Shown here in pieces: positions 62,598 to 64,000 of a DNA stretch of 64,000 nucleotides. How positions within the stretch are numbered: the stretch's first letter is position 1; every line of letters starts with the position of its first letter. Where the stretch lies: contig NZ_AFIJ01000007.1 in NCBI RefSeq assembly GCF_000214495.1, positions 84,046-148,045 of the forward strand. The letters run 5' to 3'. The position numbers were made by a program, and so were the translations under genes. Source of the DNA: Megasphaera lornae. GTDB lineage: Bacteria; Bacillota; Negativicutes; Veillonellales; Megasphaeraceae. The notes beneath the pieces are model-generated. The model had not been told where the DNA came from, searched no databases, and saw only the letters and a program-made list of their open reading frames with translations.

Positions 62598-63574
62598 GCC
62601 GTACCTCCTTCCGTTTTCATCCGTTTGTCCAACCGGGCGCTCACGGCTTGTGCCGCCAAACCGGCGGCAATGACCACGGCACCGGTCAGCAGGACCACGA
62701 GCATCAACACATTATAATCATGATACTTTGCACTTTCCACCGCTAAATTTCCCAAACCGGGATAGGCGAAAACGGCTTCCACCACATACGTACCGCCGAC
62801 AATATGATTTACGCCGATAGCCATGACACTGAAAATCGTCGGCGCCACATTACGTAAACAATGGGAAAGAACAATTTTCAACCGTCCCAACCCTTTCATT
62901 TTAGCCAATAAAACGTAATCTTTTCGTGTTTCATCCAATAATTTATTCCGAATCATATAGGCGTAATACCATACATGGCTAATTAACATGACTATCACCG
63001 GCAGAACAATATGTTCCGCTCGACTACCCCAATTTCCGGCTTCCCCCGGATCATAGGCACCGCTCCCCGGTAACCATCCCAAATTTACATTGAAAATTAA
63101 AATTAACAACAAACCCACCCAAAAGGCCGGTAAATAAAACAAAATCGTCCCCGTCTCGGAAAGCAGCGTATCCAACCATCGTCCTTCGTATAATACGCAA
63201 CATACAGCCACGACAATCGCGGAAATAAAAATTAAAATATACGAAACAATCCCTAAAAACAATGTATTTCCTACAAAATCATGAATAACGCGGGACGCCG
63301 GCTCACGATACTTCAGCGACATTCCCATTTCGCCGTGCAAGCTTCGATCTACCCATTGAAAATATTGTTTATATACAGGCTGATCCAGTCCCCATCGATG
63401 TCTTGCCGCTTCATATTGTGCCGTACTCATTTGATCGACGGCATCTCCGTAATAAGACTGCAACGGATCTCCCGGAGCGTAAGAAGCTGCAAAAAACACA
63501 ACTCCCGACAACACCGCCAACGATATAAAAAACACAGCAATATTTTTACCTATCGCCTTATAAGGAACTTTCAT
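62564..63574 (-). CDS. ABC transporter permease (OppB/DppB-like)
   Basis: 336 aa permease with about six membrane segments: FFAASYAPGDPLQSYYG near the start, then the RYREPASRVIHDFVGNTLFLG segment, LLSETGTILFYLPAFWVGLLLILIF, EAA-loop region RNKLLDETRKDYVLLAKMKGLGRLKIVLSHCLRN, and EAVFAYPGLGNLAVES. The ORF could be read to 63613; the ATG at 63574 has AGAAGGAAG at good distance. First gene of the five-gene operon, 55 bases after the -10 element. Confidence 0.92.
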   Translation of the reverse strand: MKVPYKAIGKNIAVFFISLAVLSGVVFFAASYAPGDPLQSYYGDAVDQMSTAQYEAARHRWGLDQPVYKQYFQWVDRSLHGEMGMSLKYREPASRVIHDFVGNTLFLGIVSYILIFISAIVVAVCCVLYEGRWLDTLLSETGTILFYLPAFWVGLLLILIFNVNLGWLPGSGAYDPGEAGNWGSRAEHIVLPVIVMLISHVWYYAYMIRNKLLDETRKDYVLLAKMKGLGRLKIVLSHCLRNVAPTIFSVMAIGVNHIVGGTYVVEAVFAYPGLGNLAVESAKYHDYNVLMLVVLLTGAVVIAAGLAAQAVSARLDKRMKTEGGTAWTKTNGHLPS

Positions 63575-63628
63575 AAAATCCGCTTCCTTCTCTGTATTCA
63601 TTGCATGCAACATATAATTATCGAAAAT

Positions 63629-63658
63629 ATATTACAAGAAGTATACCGAATATGTCAA
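63629..63658 (-). promoter_or_regulatory. Promoter of the Opp/Dpp-type operon
   Basis: Minus strand TTGACA (63653-63658), 18-base spacer, TAATAT (63629-63634). Confidence 0.65.
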
Positions 63659-63677
63659 TATTACAGAATTAAGTATG

Positions 63678-63693
63678 TTGATAATTTTATCAA
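63678..63693. promoter_or_regulatory. Palindrome upstream of the Opp/Dpp-type promoter
   Basis: Perfect inverted repeat TTGATAA-TT-TTATCAA, centred about 25 bases upstream of the -35 box. Possible regulator site. Another inverted repeat (TTATCTTG, six bases, CAAGATAA) lies at 63780-63801. No other features seen in 63694-63897. Confidence 0.4.
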
Positions 63694-63897
63694 TATCTTC
63701 CAATAAACTATCATTCATCCGGTCGCCCACTGTCTGCCGATACCTTTGCCGATAGGTCATTCACTGTTTCTTCTGTTTATTATCTTGTATAGACAAGATA
63801 ACTGCTATCGTAAAAAAATACTCTCTATATAAACTTTACACATAGAGTATACATAAACAGCATATTTATTTTTAACGCGTTCTCTATTTGCATGAAT

Positions 63898-63930
63898 AAA
63901 AAAAGGACACAGCTGTGTGTCCTTTTTTTA
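63898..63930 (-). terminator. Terminator of the gene at the right edge
   Basis: AAAAAAGGACACA / TGTGTCCTTTTTT hairpin with a short loop, T-run on the minus strand, ending the partial CDS at 63934. Confidence 0.85.
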
Positions 63931-63933
63931 TTT

Positions 63934-64000
63934 CTATGTATGTTGTAATACATATAGTTTATGTCGCCAAAATGCCGCTTCTTCCGGATCCTTAGCGATT
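63934..64000 (-). CDS. C-terminal end of an unidentified protein (cut by window edge)
   Basis: The last 22 codons of a minus-strand frame are visible, ending in TAG at 63934-63936 with a strong terminator three bases downstream. The visible residues (IAKDPEEAAFWRHKLYVLQH then T) are not enough to name a family. Only the open frame and the terminator position support it. Confidence 0.45.
   Translation of the reverse strand, partial: IAKDPEEAAFWRHKLYVLQHT

Overview
The window looks like chromosome of a diderm Firmicute of the Negativicutes (Veillonellales/Megasphaera-type). The evidence is Firmicutes-style gene order and Shine-Dalgarno sites, combined with outer-membrane proteins: four SLH-domain porins of the OmpM family, two YadA-type trimeric autotransporters with ESPR-type signal sequences, an LPS-type glycosyltransferase family 9 enzyme and EnvC. 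Nearly all genes lie on the minus strand. Family calls come from reading motifs by eye; no database search was run.

Layout from left to right. (1) 1-8839: an eight-gene minus-strand operon, transcribed recJ > relA > dtd > MBL hydrolase > AI-2E-family permease > Fur-family regulator > hemZ > hisS (cut by the window edge), with overlapping or near-touching genes and one good promoter before recJ. (2) 9069-12071: adenine deaminase and 4-hydroxybutyrate dehydrogenase. (3) 12094-14352: htpX, then a site-2 protease followed by a small secreted protein. (4) 14369-18331: gluconate operon gntK > gnd > rpiR. (5) 18375-25731: envelope and division operon DUF5693 > csaB > ftsE > ftsX > envC > ctpA. (6) 25786-30582: prfB (with a programmed frameshift), secA, ynfA, rplS. 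(7) 30598-40237: two large YadA-like adhesins flanking TPP-riboswitch-controlled thiC and a secreted SIMPL-domain protein. (8) 40337-44515: a likely metal-handling cluster of CobW GTPase > GTPase-permease fusion > TIGR03943 protein, followed by tatA > ogt. (9) 44566-51565: four tandem OmpM-type porins, each with its own promoter, long leader and terminator. (10) 51725-52044: tRNA-Pro, tRNA-Gly, tRNA-Arg. (11) 52163-58148: a 3D/G5 cell-wall protein, an LTA-synthase-like phosphoglycerol transferase behind a Fur-box-like site, and two glycosyltransferases. (12) 58186-63658: an Opp/Dpp-type ABC transporter operon, then the tail of one more gene at the right edge.

The common theme is the double-membrane envelope: porins that tether the outer membrane to peptidoglycan, adhesins, division-linked murein hydrolysis (FtsEX-EnvC-CtpA), pyruvylation of wall polymer (CsaB, needed to bind SLH domains in other bacteria), and surface glycan synthesis. 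The most unusual observations are: a prfB frameshift site carrying UAA rather than the usual UGA; a CobW-like GTPase domain lacking its metal motif fused to a permease beside a complete CobW protein; a poly-T frameshift near the end of the DUF5693 gene; the porin array with conserved promoters and leaders; and YadA proteins that continue past the membrane anchor as a coiled coil.
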